Source: Pseudomonadota bacterium
GTDB taxonomy: Bacteria > Pseudomonadota > Alphaproteobacteria > Rhizobiales > Rhizobiaceae
Assembly (NCBI GenBank): GCA_023393575.1
Contig: JAEWKX010000054.1
Coordinates: 1 to 5,557 of the forward strand
Reading direction: 5' to 3'
Length of the DNA stretch: 5,557 bases
The notes beneath the pieces were generated by a model that was not told the DNA's origin, ran no database searches, and worked only from the letters and a program-made list of their open reading frames with translations. This document shows positions 1 through 5,557 of this stretch, piece by piece; position 1 is the first letter of the stretch, and each line of letters opens with the position of its first letter. The position numbers were made by a program, and so were the translations under genes.

Positions 1-1
1 C

Positions 2-1021
2 GGCAATATGGGTCGTAGCCACGCGCTCGCCTATCACAACAATCCCGGTTTCGAGATCGTCGGCCTCGTCAACCGTTCCGAGGTGACACTGCCCGCGGAA
101 CTGCAGGACTACATGATCCATCCGTCCTTTCCCGAAGCGCTGGCCGCGCTGAAGCCGGACCTCTGCTCCATCTGCACCTATTCCGACAGCCATGCCGATT
201 ACGCCGTCATGGCGTTCGAGGCCGGCTGCCACGTCTTCGTGGAAAAGCCGCTGGCGACTACCGTTGCGGATGCCGCGCGCGTGGTGGCTGCGGCGAAGGC
301 AGCGGACCGTAAGTTGGTCATAGGCTATATCCTGCGCCATCACCCTTCCTGGATGCGGCTGATCGAGGAGGCGCGCAAGCTCGGCCCGCCTTACGTCTTC
401 CGCATGAATCTCAACCAGCAGTCCTCCGGCCCGACCTGGGAGACCCACAAGGCGCTGATGCAGACCACCTCGCCGATCGTCGATTGCGGCGTCCACTATG
501 TCGATGTCATGTGCCAGATCACCGATGCCACGCCGGTGCAGGTGCGTGGCATGGGTCTGCGCCTTTCCGAGGATGTGGCGCCGGACATGTATAATTACGG
601 CCACCTGCAGGTGATGTTCGACGACGGTTCCGTGGGCTGGTACGAGGCCGGCTGGGGGCCGATGATCTCGGAGACGGCCTTCTTCGTGAAGGACGTCATG
701 TCGCCGAAGGGATCGGTCTCGATCGTCATGGATCCGAACGCCAGGTCGGACGATATCGACACGCATACGAAGACATCGGTGATCCGGGTGCACCGTGCCG
801 AGACGGGGCCGGACGGCAGGTTCCTGCGGCCGGACGAGGATCTCGCCATGACGGGCGAGCCGGGCCACCAGGACCTCTGCGATCTGGAGCAGGCCTACGT
901 GCTGAAGGCGATCCGCGAGGATATCGATCTCGGCCGCCACATGAACGATGCCGTGCAGTCGCTGCGCATCTGCCTCGCGGCCGACCGGAGCGTGCGCACA
1001 GGCGCGCCGGTCATTCTATAA
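2..1021 (+). CDS. Gfo/Idh/MocA-family NAD(P)-dependent oxidoreductase, 5'-truncated by the window edge
   Basis: Predicted soluble dehydrogenase that oxidises a sugar, sugar acid or polyol such as an inositol with NAD(P). The frame is open to the left edge and begins Gly-Asn-Met-Gly-Arg-Ser-His, the end of the GxGxxG Rossmann loop that normally lies about 10 residues from the N-terminus. The ATG at position 8 is therefore internal, and the true start lies upstream. Counting from that Met, the family's E-K-P motif is E79-K80-P81 in HVFVEKPL, and the GxHxxD active-site segment is at 159-168 (DCGVHYVDVM, with H163 and D166). The remainder is the alpha/beta C-terminal substrate domain, and the length is normal for the family. 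The gene ends in TAA 12 nt before the ABC ATPase gene, so the two are very likely cotranscribed; in rhizobial sugar operons such dehydrogenases process the imported substrate. The substrate cannot be read from the sequence. The family call is firm. Confidence 0.95.
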   Translation, partial: GNMGRSHALAYHNNPGFEIVGLVNRSEVTLPAELQDYMIHPSFPEALAALKPDLCSICTYSDSHADYAVMAFEAGCHVFVEKPLATTVADAARVVAAAKAADRKLVIGYILRHHPSWMRLIEEARKLGPPYVFRMNLNQQSSGPTWETHKALMQTTSPIVDCGVHYVDVMCQITDATPVQVRGMGLRLSEDVAPDMYNYGHLQVMFDDGSVGWYEAGWGPMISETAFFVKDVMSPKGSVSIVMDPNARSDDIDTHTKTSVIRVHRAETGPDGRFLRPDEDLAMTGEPGHQDLCDLEQAYVLKAIREDIDLGRHMNDAVQSLRICLAADRSVRTGAPVIL

Positions 1022-1026
1022 GGAAG
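1020..1026 (+). promoter_or_regulatory. Shine-Dalgarno site fixing the TTG start of the ABC ATPase gene
   Basis: AAGGAAG overlaps the last two bases of the upstream TAA stop and sits 7 nt before TTG at 1034. That same TAA (1019-1021) is in frame with the ATPase gene. No ATG lies between it and the conserved N-terminal beta strand, so TTG is the first usable start. The overlap of stop and ribosome binding site suggests translational coupling. Confidence 0.75.
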
Positions 1027-1033
1027 AACGCCC

Positions 1034-2038
<1,005 letters not shown>

Positions 2039-2048
2039 CTGCCGCTCG

Positions 2049-3317
2049 CTATTCGGGAATCGTGGAAATGATGGTGTTCTCGAGGGACCGCCCTACGCGG
2101 CGAAGCTGCTCGTCGTAGTTGCGACGGGTGTTCGCGTCGAAGACGGCGATAGGGGCGTTGACGGTGGCGCTCGCCACACCGCCGACGGTTTGTGCCGTGC
2201 CGAGCGCCACGGCGCCGATGCGGTCACCGAGGCCGACATTGGAATCGGTGATGGTCTGCCCCGTCAGCAGGCGCGTTCCGATGAGTTGCACAACCTCGGG
2301 GCTCTCGGCGAACTTCCCGTGGTTCAGCGGGTCACCGCCCTTCAGCGCGGTCAGGTCGATGACGGAAACGCCGGCCACCTCCAACTGGGTGCGGTAGGGC
2401 TCTGCAGTCGGGTCGATCTGGCCGAGGCGATCGATATTGCCCGAAATGCGCCGCGACAGTTGCAGCGCTCGGTCATCACGGGAGACGAACAGGGTGAAGT
2501 CGGGGCGGCTAGGTCCCAGCGCCTTGTACTGTTGCCCGAAGACGTCGACATCGAGATCGGGCGAGGCGAGGATGACGTTCCGGATCTTCGGCGCGACCCG
2601 GCGGTCGCGGATGGCCATCTGCCGCAGCGCCTCGACCGTCAGCCAGGACCCCATCGAATGCGCCATGACGGTGACCTCCCGGACCTTCGGGTTGTCGGCA
2701 ATGGCATCCAGCATCTCTTCCAGCGCGTCGCGCGAATAGTTCGTGCTTTCCTTGTCGTAGTTATAGTCGAAGATCGAGGCGCGCGACGGCCAGGTGAACA
2801 GGATCGGCGCGACGTCCGCCTTGGAATCGTGAACGATCTGGGCGAATCTGTAGACGGCGTCCTCGTATCGGTTGTTGAACCCGTGCACGAAAACGAGCAC
2901 GTGCCCGCTGGACGGCAGATGGCGGAGGATCCACCCGCGCGCGCTCGCCGTATCAACAGGGGAGACGCGGACCGTGGCAAATTCCCTCGTCGGGTCCGCC
3001 GGCAGCGTCCTCGGCCACTGAACCTCTCCCACCTTGCGGTTGTCATCGGGCGGGATGGAGACGGCGATATCGGTGATCTTCAGGCCGCTGCCGCGCTCGC
3101 CGGAAAACAGGATGCCCGGATCATCCGAAGGAGAACGGGTCGTCGCCACCAGCATGTCCACCTGTGTACCGGGCGTCGTCGCGGCGCCGGCGGTGGGAAC
3201 AAGCACGCCTTCGGCCCGGCCTGCGCAGCCGGAAAGGCTGGCGGAAACGAGAAGCAGGAGAAAGAGCGCCCGCAGGCAGCGTGGGATGAGGGCGGCGCCG
3301 GTTGTCATGCCGCCCAT
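2049..3317 (-). CDS. alpha/beta-hydrolase lipoprotein (DUF900-type esterase/lipase-like)
   Basis: Predicted exported, lipid-anchored serine hydrolase of unknown substrate. Residues 1-31 form a lipoprotein signal peptide: Arg13 and Arg16, a hydrophobic stretch ALFLLLLVSASL, then lipobox L28-S-G-C31. Ala follows the Cys, so outer-membrane sorting is expected by the E. coli rule. The hydrolase fold shows the oxyanion segment FVHGFNN at 143-149, the nucleophile elbow AHSMG at 219-223 with Ser221, a likely acid in ASPDLDVD at 251-258, and a likely catalytic His333 in LNHGKF. The conserved FTWPSR, STNYSRDALE and SRDDRALQLSRR segments resemble the DUF900/COG4782 family common in rhizobia. The ATG at 3308 is an alternative start; neither start has a strong ribosome binding site. 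It converges on the ABC gene with a 10-bp gap. No clear promoter was found in 3318-3440, and the small-RNA terminator lies immediately upstream of that leader. Confidence 0.93.
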   Translation of the reverse strand: MGGMTTGAALIPRCLRALFLLLLVSASLSGCAGRAEGVLVPTAGAATTPGTQVDMLVATTRSPSDDPGILFSGERGSGLKITDIAVSIPPDDNRKVGEVQWPRTLPADPTREFATVRVSPVDTASARGWILRHLPSSGHVLVFVHGFNNRYEDAVYRFAQIVHDSKADVAPILFTWPSRASIFDYNYDKESTNYSRDALEEMLDAIADNPKVREVTVMAHSMGSWLTVEALRQMAIRDRRVAPKIRNVILASPDLDVDVFGQQYKALGPSRPDFTLFVSRDDRALQLSRRISGNIDRLGQIDPTAEPYRTQLEVAGVSVIDLTALKGGDPLNHGKFAESPEVVQLIGTRLLTGQTITDSNVGLGDRIGAVALGTAQTVGGVASATVNAPIAVFDANTRRNYDEQLRRVGRSLENTIISTIPE

Positions 3318-3440
3318 TCAACGGGATCGTAAGGCGATGTCAATCGCAGACGGATCCATGATCTGCGCCAGCATTGCGGGCTTGCGGCGGAAACCTCTCC
3401 GCCGGATGCGTCAGCGGATGATCTGGATCGCGGAGCGAAA

Positions 3441-3480
3441 AACGAAAAAGCCCGACGCGGGAGGAGGTGCGTCGGGCTTT
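3441..3480 (-). terminator. Rho-independent terminator of the small RNA
   Basis: A perfect 12-bp inverted repeat (arms 3447-3458 and 3469-3480, GC-rich core GCCCGACGC) is followed on the - strand by TTTTT, then C, G and a second TTTTT. On the + strand the tail is only CTTTAAAC, so the terminator points leftward, away from the RNase D gene. The 10-nt loop contains the third anti-SD motif, so the structure both ends the transcript and presents a pairing site. Confidence 0.9.
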
Positions 3481-3562
3481 AAACTTGATCGGCAATTGGG
3501 AGGAGGAGGAGATTGCCGATCCGTATCTAACGACGCTGGGAGGAGGAGTGCGTCGCTTCGAT
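3441..3562 (-). ncRNA. trans-acting anti-Shine-Dalgarno small RNA, alpha-r14 (NfeR1/Smr14C)-like
   Basis: Three consecutive hairpins each carry CCUCCUCCC in the loop of the - strand transcript. Hairpin 1: perfect 6-bp stem 3550-3555/3531-3536, 13-nt loop, motif at 3538-3546. Hairpin 2: perfect 10-bp stem 3512-3521/3487-3496, 15-nt loop, motif at 3498-3506. Hairpin 3: perfect 12-bp stem 3469-3480/3447-3458, 10-nt loop, motif at 3459-3467, and this is also the terminator. With a start predicted at about A3562 and an end in the U-run at about 3441, the transcript is about 122 nt. Established: rhizobial alpha-r14 RNAs, such as NfeR1 of Sinorhizobium meliloti, are about this size, have three loop-exposed anti-SD motifs, and pair with purine-rich ribosome binding sites to repress translation, including of ABC-transporter mRNAs. 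Inferred: membership in that family and a like role here. There is no convincing ORF in it. Ends are approximate. Confidence 0.88.
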
Positions 3563-3569
3563 GAGGGAG

Positions 3570-3598
3570 ATATAGGCTGCGCCGGACGCATTGCCAAG
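3570..3598 (-). promoter_or_regulatory. sigma-70 promoter of the small RNA
   Basis: On the - strand CTTGGC (3598-3593) is separated by exactly 17 nt from CTATAT (3575-3570). The rhizobial housekeeping consensus is CTTGAC-N17-CTATAT, so 11 of 12 positions match with ideal spacing. A start 7 nt beyond the -10 box falls on A3562, just before the first hairpin, and gives a transcript of the expected length. Confidence 0.78.
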
Positions 3599-3602
3599 AG
3601 GT

Positions 3603-3619
3603 TTGTTGCATCGCAGCAA
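3603..3619. promoter_or_regulatory. Imperfect inverted repeat between the small-RNA and RNase D genes (operator candidate)
   Basis: The 17-bp element reads TTG-T-TGC-ATC-GCA-G-CAA, with TTG/CAA and TGC/GCA arms in mirror register. It starts 5 bp from the -35 box of the small-RNA promoter. It also overlaps a weak rightward promoter candidate for RNase D, TTGTTG-N17-TAATGC (3603-3631). It is followed by the 8-bp palindrome AATGCATT (3618-3625) and by ATGCAA (3628-3633), which pairs with TTGCAT (3606-3611). The TGC-rich dyad resembles sites described for the polyhydroxybutyrate regulator PhaR (CTGC-N3-4-GCAG), with one mismatch. The factor is unknown. Confidence 0.3.
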
Positions 3620-3727
3620 TGCATTTAATGCAAGGCTCTTTTCGCCCGTCGCGGGGGCTTTACCCGCCGACGCTTGCCGGAAGGGAGCCACTGTGGCATT
3701 GCCTCCGGAACAACATGAGAGGGAAAG

Positions 3728-4351
3728 ATGAGCAGCATTCGCTATCACGAAGGTGACATTTCCGCGATCGATGCAAGCCGGTATATTGGCGATATCGCCA
3801 TTGACACCGAGACGCTGGGTCTGGTGCCTCGCCGCGATCGACTCTGCGTGGTCCAGCTTTCCCCCGGTGATGGAACGGCGGATGTGATCCGGATCTCTGC
3901 CGGCCAGAAGGAGGCGCCGAATCTCGTCGCGATGCTCGCCGATCCGTCGCGGCGGAAGATCTTTCACTATGGTCGCTTCGACATCGCGGTCCTCTTCCAT
4001 ACGTTCGGCGTGACGACGGGACCGGTGTTCTGCACGAAGATCGCCTCGCGGCTGGCACGGACCTACACCGACCGCCACGGCCTGAAGGACAATCTCAAGG
4101 AACTGCTCGATATCGACGTCTCGAAGGCGCAGCAACAGTCGGACTGGGCCGCGGAGGTCTTGTCCCCCGCCCAGCTGGAATATGCGGCATCGGACGTTCT
4201 TCACCTGCATGCCCTGGCGGAGCGGCTGACGGAGCGGCTGAAGCGTGACGGCCGCCTGGACATGGCCACGGCTTGCTTCGAGTTTCTTTCCACCCGTGCC
4301 AAGCTCGACCTGTTGGGTTGGGAGGAAACCGATATCTTTGCCCACAGCTGA
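3728..4351 (+). CDS. rnd: Ribonuclease D, single-domain DEDDy 3'-5' exoribonuclease
   Basis: Cytoplasmic 3'-5' exoribonuclease; RNase D trims 3' extensions of tRNA precursors and other small structured RNAs using two metal ions. The DEDDy motifs are complete: Exo I D26-T-E28 (AIDTETLGL), Exo II with D85 in HYGRFD at 80-85, and Exo III with Y152 and D156 in YAASDVLHL. The exonuclease domain spans about residues 5-175. The protein ends at 207 residues, so it lacks the C-terminal HRDC domains of the roughly 375-residue E. coli enzyme; short forms of this length are usual in rhizobia. The ATG is preceded by a GAGAGGGA ribosome binding site (3717-3724). The gene is divergent from the small RNA and has its own 5' region, in which only a weak promoter was seen. 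The symbol rnd follows the family; orthology with the long enzyme is less certain. Confidence 0.93.
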   Translation: MSSIRYHEGDISAIDASRYIGDIAIDTETLGLVPRRDRLCVVQLSPGDGTADVIRISAGQKEAPNLVAMLADPSRRKIFHYGRFDIAVLFHTFGVTTGPVFCTKIASRLARTYTDRHGLKDNLKELLDIDVSKAQQQSDWAAEVLSPAQLEYAASDVLHLHALAERLTERLKRDGRLDMATACFEFLSTRAKLDLLGWEETDIFAHS

Positions 4352-4355
4352 TGCT

Positions 4356-4374
4356 CCTTCGTTGTCACCGAAGG
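4356..4374 (+). terminator. Weak hairpin after the RNase D gene
   Basis: CCTTCG (4356-4361) and CGAAGG (4369-4374) form a 6-bp stem with a 7-nt loop, starting 5 nt after the RNase D stop. Only a CCTTTA tail follows, with no real T-run, so termination here would be weak. Confidence 0.3.
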
Positions 4375-4391
4375 CCTTTAGCCCGGCGTTA

Positions 4392-4430
4392 ACCGTTCCG
4401 GCCTAGCCTGCCGCCCCGAAAGGGAACGGT
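4392..4430 (+). promoter_or_regulatory. Leader inverted repeat with TTAACC motif before the 4437 gene
   Basis: ACCGTTCC (4392-4399) is perfectly repeated in reverse as GGAACGGT (4423-4430), with 23 nt between. The right arm overlaps the only Shine-Dalgarno-like sequence (AGGGA, 4421-4425), so pairing could mask ribosome entry. The left arm runs into GTTAACC (4389-4394), followed by CCTAGCCT (4402-4409). This arrangement resembles promoter regions of some alphaproteobacterial genes, but no sigma-70 hexamer pair fits well. Whether this is a DNA site, an RNA structure or chance cannot be told from sequence. Confidence 0.25.
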
Positions 4431-4436
4431 GGGGCC

Positions 4437-5447
4437 ATGCTTCTTCCAACGCAGCAGACAGCGGGGCTCGCGGCTACGGGCATCATGCAGGCGGCGCTCG
4501 ACGGTATCGAGGAGCGGCGGCGGCAGGAGGATGAGCAGGCGCGCGGCGCGAAGAGAGACCCCATCGCGGAGGCCCGTGTCAGCGCCGGCACGGAAGCCAT
4601 ACGTGCACGCGAGAAAATCGCGGAAGCGCTGTTCGGCTTGAACAACGTCGATGCGAACGCGCTCAAGATACAGCTGGTGGAGCGCCTGGCGGCGAAGCTC
4701 GGCCTCGATCTGGAAGAAGACCGGTCGAACTTCACGCTGGGGCGTGCGATGGAGGAGGCGGTCAAGAACCTCGGCCTCGACGTCTCCAGGCTGGAGGAAG
4801 AACTCGGCCTGAAGGCGGCGGGCGTCTCGTTGGCCACAGTGATCGCGGCCATCAAGAACCCGTATGGCGACGATAACAGCCGCCTGCTGGAGGGCCTCGC
4901 CAAGGTTGCCAATGGCGGCAAGGCGGGTTTTGACGTAGCGCGGGTGTTGCAGCGGCTCGACGACGTGGCCGACCCGAAGACGCTGGAAGAGCTGAAGCTC
5001 GGCCCCCAGGGGTACGATCCCACCCGCGTCGAGGACGCGCAGGCCCGCGCAGAGCGGCAGCAGGACATCCATGCGCTGGAGGCTTCCGGAAAGCTGGAAG
5101 ACGTCCAGAAAATGCAGGATGCTCTCGAGGCATACAACGACGAGGCGGCCAGAGCCGACGGAGCCGAAGTCGGATCGAGCACAGAGACGGCGGATGCGGA
5201 CATCGTCCTGCTGCTCGCTGCGACGGTGGAGCAGACACGGGATGCGCAGGCGGAAGCATCCGCGGACGCCGCTGTTGTTGTTGCCCCCGCCGTTGAGGAG
5301 GCTGTGCGGGGCGAGATGAACGAGCTGAATGCGGAACCCAGCGAGGAACTGAACGCGGAGGCGGCTGGAGATAAGGCGGAAGTCCTGCCGATCTCAGTGG
5401 ACGAGATCGGTCTCTACGAGTTGCTCAAGAAAAAGCTCGCCGCATAG
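4437..5447 (+). CDS. Conserved-looking hypothetical acidic Ala/Glu-rich protein
   Basis: No family was recognised. The 336-residue product has no signal peptide and no membrane segment, so it is probably cytoplasmic. Residues 20-65 are a highly charged helix, possibly coiled coil. Residues 70-190 look like a folded helical domain, including KIQLVERLAAKLGLDLEED, a repeated LGLD (88-91 and 112-115), and AAIKNPYGDDNSRLLEGLAKV at about 137-157. Residues 197-240 form a second charged helix. Residues 240-315 are Ala/Glu-rich, low-complexity and likely disordered, with a small tandem repeat ELNAE (296-300 and 304-308). The chain closes with a compact amphipathic tail, DEIGLYELLKKKLAA (322-336), that may bind a partner. 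Codon use with G/C-rich third positions supports the + strand over long antisense frames. The ribosome binding site is weak (AGGGA, 11 nt upstream); M17 is an alternative start. The gap to RNase D suggests a separate unit. Confidence 0.85.
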   Translation: MLLPTQQTAGLAATGIMQAALDGIEERRRQEDEQARGAKRDPIAEARVSAGTEAIRAREKIAEALFGLNNVDANALKIQLVERLAAKLGLDLEEDRSNFTLGRAMEEAVKNLGLDVSRLEEELGLKAAGVSLATVIAAIKNPYGDDNSRLLEGLAKVANGGKAGFDVARVLQRLDDVADPKTLEELKLGPQGYDPTRVEDAQARAERQQDIHALEASGKLEDVQKMQDALEAYNDEAARADGAEVGSSTETADADIVLLLAATVEQTRDAQAEASADAAVVVAPAVEEAVRGEMNELNAEPSEELNAEAAGDKAEVLPISVDEIGLYELLKKKLAA

Positions 5448-5470
5448 GGCAGCCTTCGTCCCGATGATTT

Positions 5471-5484
5471 CTGATCAAAGTCAA
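5471..5484. promoter_or_regulatory. FNR/FixK-like box
   Basis: CTGAT-CAAA-GTCAA matches the FNR/FixK consensus TTGAY-N4-RTCAA at 9 of 10 defined positions; only the first base differs. Rhizobial FixK and FnrN activate microaerobic and anaerobic genes from such boxes, typically centred near -41.5. A rightward start near 5519 would fit that spacing, and TAGGAT at 5512-5517 is a poor -10 candidate. The target would be a gene beyond the right edge. Confidence 0.3.
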
Positions 5485-5499
5485 GCCATTCCGGCCTTG

Positions 5500-5514
5500 T
5501 TAGCAATTTGTTAG
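5500..5514 (+). promoter_or_regulatory. Degenerate CtrA-like direct repeat
   Basis: TTAG-N7-TTAG has the spacing of the CtrA site TTAA-N7-TTAA, with A to G at the fourth base of each half. It lies in an A+T-rich stretch where such matches arise easily, so this is only a candidate. Confidence 0.15.
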
Positions 5515-5557
5515 GATTTTTCAGAAATCCTGACGCATTATCGGCATAGGTAACGCC

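Larger units (their letters stand above)
5466..5531. repeat. Overlapping alternative inverted repeats in the right-hand intergenic region
   Basis: GATTTCTGA (5466-5474) is a perfect reverse complement of TCAGAAATC (5521-5529). The same right-hand segment also lies within a local hairpin, AGGATTT (5513-5519) with AAATCCT (5525-5531) around a 5-nt loop. The two pairings exclude each other. They start 19 nt and 66 nt after the stop of the hypothetical gene. No strong T-run follows either. They could be a 3' UTR structure of that gene or a leader or operator of the next one. Confidence 0.4.

Noticed and set aside
3315..3343. TTGACA on the - strand (3343-3338) as a -35 box for the hydrolase
   Set aside because: At 16-18 nt spacing the -10 position falls on the start codon and reads TGAATG or worse; it would only work for a leaderless message from 3308.
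3385..3404. CGGCGG/CCGCCG hairpin between the small RNA and the hydrolase gene
   Set aside because: Only 6 bp of low-complexity G+C, no T-run, and expected by chance in this base composition.
3459..3546. Three spaced GGGAGGAGG copies as a direct-repeat or CRISPR-like array, or as + strand ribosome binding sites
   Set aside because: The copies are short, each lies in the loop of its own stem, and no ORF begins after them on the + strand. They are better explained as loop motifs of the - strand RNA.
3715..3756. A 13-codon ORF overlapping the RNase D start in another frame
   Set aside because: It is very short, has a poor ribosome binding site and no recognisable leader-peptide feature.
3527..4345. 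A 272-codon - strand frame opposite RNase D, running into the small-RNA region
   Set aside because: The + strand has all DEDDy motifs. The antisense frame crosses the small-RNA promoter and its first hairpin, and looks like a codon shadow.
4403..5203. A 266-codon Ser/Arg-rich - strand frame, plus another at 4389-5072
   Set aside because: Composition is typical of the complement of an Ala/Glu-rich gene. The + frame has plausible protein composition and a better start context.

Overview
The window looks like chromosomal DNA from an alphaproteobacterium of the Rhizobiaceae (Rhizobium/Ensifer/Shinella/Agrobacterium-like). This rests on the high G+C content, the typical sequences of the sugar-ABC ATPase and of the DUF900-type lipoprotein hydrolase, a short HRDC-less RNase D, and a small-RNA locus with the hallmarks of the rhizobial alpha-r14 family. 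The assignment is inference from family resemblance; no search was run.

Layout. (1) Positions 2-2038, + strand: the 3' part of an operon with a 5'-truncated Gfo/Idh/MocA-family oxidoreductase followed, 12 nt after its stop, by the ATPase subunit of a CUT1 (MalK/UgpC-type) sugar or polyol ABC importer. The two probably serve uptake and first-step oxidation of one carbohydrate. (2) Positions 2049-3317, - strand: a convergent gene for an exported lipoprotein with an alpha/beta-hydrolase domain, only 10 bp from the ABC gene's stop. (3) Positions about 3441-3562, - strand: a short RNA gene of three consecutive hairpins, each showing the anti-Shine-Dalgarno sequence CCUCCUCCC in its loop. The last hairpin is an intrinsic terminator, and a near-consensus rhizobial sigma-70 promoter lies upstream. 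(4) Positions 3728-4351, + strand: ribonuclease D, divergent from the small RNA, with an inverted repeat in the shared upstream region. (5) Positions 4437-5447, + strand: an acidic, Ala/Glu-rich cytoplasmic protein of unknown function behind an 85-bp gap that holds a weak hairpin and a leader inverted repeat. (6) Positions 5448-5557: an A+T-richer intergenic tail with an FNR/FixK-like box, overlapping alternative inverted repeats and a degenerate CtrA-like direct repeat, probably the control region of a gene beyond the window.

The most notable element is the three-loop anti-SD small RNA. It is expected to bind purine-rich ribosome binding sites of many mRNAs, often of ABC transporters, and repress them post-transcriptionally. 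Apart from the two-gene transport operon, the neighbouring genes appear to be independent transcription units. No mobile elements, CRISPR arrays, tRNA or rRNA genes were seen.
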